64,000 nucleotides of DNA from JADJOY01 sp046331705 [NCBI: bacterium] (GTDB taxonomy: Bacteria; JADJOY01): assembly GCA_046331705.1 (NCBI GenBank), contig JAXLQJ010000031.1, positions 21,859 to 85,858 on the forward strand, written 5' to 3'. A program made the translations under genes and the position numbers. Positions within the stretch are counted from its first letter, which is position 1; each line of letters starts with the position of its first letter. The notes beneath the pieces are model-generated. The model saw nothing but the letters and a program-made list of their open reading frames with translations. It did not search any database and was not told the origin of the DNA. This document shows, piece by piece, positions 62,522 to 64,000 of the stretch.

Positions 62522-63591
62522 CCGGCGCGAACCTCGCTCGCGCGGACGACCTCGGCGGCGTCGCGGGCCGGCCAGCCGCGCTGCCCGGAGGTCTCGTCCT
62601 CGGCGCCGGCTCGCGGATCGCGATCGTCCGTCTCGGCGCCATCGGCGACGTCGTGAACACCATGCCGCTGCTCGTCACGCTGCGCGACGCGCTTCCCCGA
62701 GCTCAGCTCACGTGGGTGATCGAGCCCAAGAGCTGGCCCATCCTGGAAGGCCATCCCGCCCTCGACGATCACGTCCTCTTCCCGCGTCACGAGGTGCGAC
62801 GGCACGGCGCCGCCTTCGTGCGCGAGCTTCGCAGCCGCCGCTTCGACGTGGTCCTCGATACCCAGCGGCTGCTCAAGAGCGCCTTGGTCGCGCTGGCCAG
62901 CGGTTGCCGCGTGCGGATCGGTTTCGACCGGCGTCGCTCGAAGGAAGGCAACTGGCTCTTCGCCACCGCGCATCTGCGGCCGCGCGAGGGCCAAGCGCCG
63001 ATGATCGATCAGTTCCGCGAGTTCGCGACGGCGCTCGGTTGCGCGCTCGGACCCGTGCGCTGGGATCTGCCGATCCCGAGCGCCGCGCGCCAGCGCGCCG
63101 AGTCGGCGCTCGCCGGCGTGGCGCGCCCCTACGTGGTGCTCAACCTGGGCGCGAGCAAGCCCGAGAACCTGTGGGCCGCCGAGCGCTGGGCCGAGCTCAC
63201 GCGGCGGATCGGTGACGAGCTCGACCGTCCGGTGCTATGGACGGGGGGCCCGCAGGACGTGGAGCGGGCGCGCGCCGCCGCGCGGTCGGCGTCGCCCGCG
63301 CGTGACCTCGTGGGCGCGACCGATCTCAAGACGCTCGCGGCCATCCTCGAAGGAGCCTCGCTGGTGGTGAGCTGCGATACCGGACCCATGCACATCGCCG
63401 TCGCCGTGGGCGCTCCCGTGGTGGGGCTCTTCGGCCCCGCCGATCCCGCGCGCACGGGGCCGTACGGCTGGCGCGAGTTCGTGGTGCTGCCGCGTGACGG
63501 CTCGCGCGACATGCGCGATCTCGCCGTCGACGACGTGTTGGCCTCGGTGCGCCGGCTGCTCGCCACGCGCCCGACTGGCGGTTACTCGTGA
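62518..63591 (+). CDS. Glycosyltransferase family 9, heptosyltransferase I-like
   Basis: A 357-residue heptosyltransferase: IAIVRLGAIGDVVNTMPLLV at the acceptor side, VVLDTQRLLKSALVALAS, VVLNLGASKPENLWAAERWA and VVSCDTGPMHIAVAVGAPVV with GLFGPADPARTGPYG at the donor side. The closer resemblance is to WaaC-type enzymes (heptose to Kdo). About 25 extra N-terminal residues precede the first strand, so translation could also start further in, but the ATGA overlap supports this start. Confidence 0.9.
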   Translation: MTGANLARADDLGGVAGRPAALPGGLVLGAGSRIAIVRLGAIGDVVNTMPLLVTLRDALPRAQLTWVIEPKSWPILEGHPALDDHVLFPRHEVRRHGAAFVRELRSRRFDVVLDTQRLLKSALVALASGCRVRIGFDRRRSKEGNWLFATAHLRPREGQAPMIDQFREFATALGCALGPVRWDLPIPSAARQRAESALAGVARPYVVLNLGASKPENLWAAERWAELTRRIGDELDRPVLWTGGPQDVERARAAARSASPARDLVGATDLKTLAAILEGASLVVSCDTGPMHIAVAVGAPVVGLFGPADPARTGPYGWREFVVLPRDGSRDMRDLAVDDVLASVRRLLATRPTGGYS

Positions 63592-64000
63592 AGCGGCGCG
63601 ATTGGGCAGCGCGCGCCGCGCCGCTCGATCCCGCCGACGTGGTGGCGGAGTTCGGCAGCGTCGAGGTGCTGGTGGTCGGCGATCTCATCGCCGACCGCTT
63701 CCTGTGGGGGAAGGTGAGCCGCATCAGCCCCGAGGCGCCGGTGCCGGTGGTGCACGTGGTGAACGAGAGCCTCGCGCTCGGCGGTGCCGCGAACGTGGCG
63801 CACAACATCCGCGCCCTGGGCGGCCGCGTGAGCTTGGGGGGGCTGGTCGGCAACGACGCGCTCGGCGAATGGATGCGCGAGGAATGCGCGCGGCTCGAGA
63901 TCGACCCGAGCGCCATCGTCACCGCGCCGGGGCGGCGTACCACGGAGAAGACGCGGGTGGTGGCGCAGCACCAGCAGGTGGTGCGGTTCGATCGCGAGGA
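63588..64000 (+). CDS. rfaE1: Heptose-7-phosphate kinase (RfaE/HldE domain I), partial
   Basis: The first 137 codons of a PfkB-family sugar kinase; the gene runs out of the window. VEVLVVGDLIADRFLWGKVS, RISPEAPVPVVHV and LALGGAANVAHNIRALGG are hallmarks of the D-glycero-beta-D-manno-heptose-7-phosphate kinase that feeds ADP-heptose synthesis. Whether the nucleotidyltransferase domain (bifunctional HldE) follows cannot be seen. The GTG start overlaps the upstream stop (GTGA), making it the fourth coupled gene of the LPS-core operon. Confidence 0.9.
   Translation, partial: MKRRDWAARAAPLDPADVVAEFGSVEVLVVGDLIADRFLWGKVSRISPEAPVPVVHVVNESLALGGAANVAHNIRALGGRVSLGGLVGNDALGEWMREECARLEIDPSAIVTAPGRRTTEKTRVVAQHQQVVRFDRE

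Noticed and set aside
1-64000. CRISPR arrays, rRNA genes, phage structural genes, replication origin
   Set aside because: No regularly spaced repeats, rRNA-like sequence, capsid/terminase motifs or DnaA-box clusters were seen on reading both strands.

Overview
This is a high-G+C bacterial chromosome segment, about 68-70% GC by eye. Nothing in it fixes the taxon. The gene set resembles environmental deltaproteobacterial-type lineages such as Binatota or Myxococcota: many acyl-CoA dehydrogenases and amidohydrolases, a type II DMSO-reductase-family hydrocarbon dehydrogenase, sigma-54-linked type IV pilins and a Gram-negative LPS-core operon. That placement is inference.

Layout. 0.25-5.9 kb: a PAS-rich histidine kinase, a FATP-type acyl-CoA synthetase, an aldo/keto reductase and a GNAT acetyltransferase. 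5.9-7.5 kb: a scar region with a RAYT-type Y1 transposase, a decayed acyl-CoA dehydrogenase 3' end, short repeats and a tRNA-Pro-like fragment. 7.5-12.7 kb (minus): an operon of four acyl-CoA dehydrogenases and an enoyl-CoA hydratase. 12.8-18.5 kb: a tract rich in single-base frameshifts, holding a PIN toxin/antitoxin pair, a TlpA-ABC ATPase-ABC permease operon and the front of an SDR gene. 18.3-24.6 kb (plus): SDR, wax-ester synthase/DGAT, an FGE-domain protein, an amidohydrolase and a D-aminoacylase-type deacylase. 24.7-28.7 kb: two paralogous PilZ-like/TM proteins around a cytochrome c pseudogene that has lost its heme motif. 28.9-32.6 kb: an acyl-CoA synthetase, two tandem pilins (the first behind a good sigma-54 promoter) and a Fur-family regulator. 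33.0-41.0 kb: an ethylbenzene-dehydrogenase-like alpha, beta, gamma and TorD-chaperone operon plus an outer-membrane porin. 41.0-49.3 kb: a TetR regulator divergent from an acyl-CoA dehydrogenase, facing a five-gene minus-strand operon (KshA-like Rieske oxygenase, amidohydrolase, frameshifted GH31 lipoprotein, second amidohydrolase, isoprenoid-synthase-fold protein). 49.5-60.5 kb: Dps, a second FGE-domain protein, an XRE regulator with a divergent alpha/beta hydrolase, an intact VapBC pair, a radical SAM protein, two YcxB-like paralogues, another acyl-CoA dehydrogenase, membrane/secreted unknowns and a catalase-like lipoprotein. 60.6-64 kb: an overlapping LPS-core operon (two GT9 heptosyltransferases, a Kdo-kinase-like protein and the start of a heptose kinase).

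How the genes fit together. The main theme is oxidative breakdown of hydrophobic compounds. The periplasmic molybdoenzyme would hydroxylate a hydrocarbon, the KshA-like Rieske protein would oxygenate a ring, and CoA ligases, acyl-CoA dehydrogenases and a hydratase would run beta-oxidation. The most coherent new signal is a 17-bp operator of the form TTTGACG-NNN-CGTCAAA. It occurs upstream of the dehydrogenase operon (12772), between the TetR gene and its divergent dehydrogenase (41753, one arm weaker) and upstream of the Rieske operon (49269). This suggests one local TetR regulon joining three units across 36 kb, including the prenyl-synthase-fold protein of unknown role.
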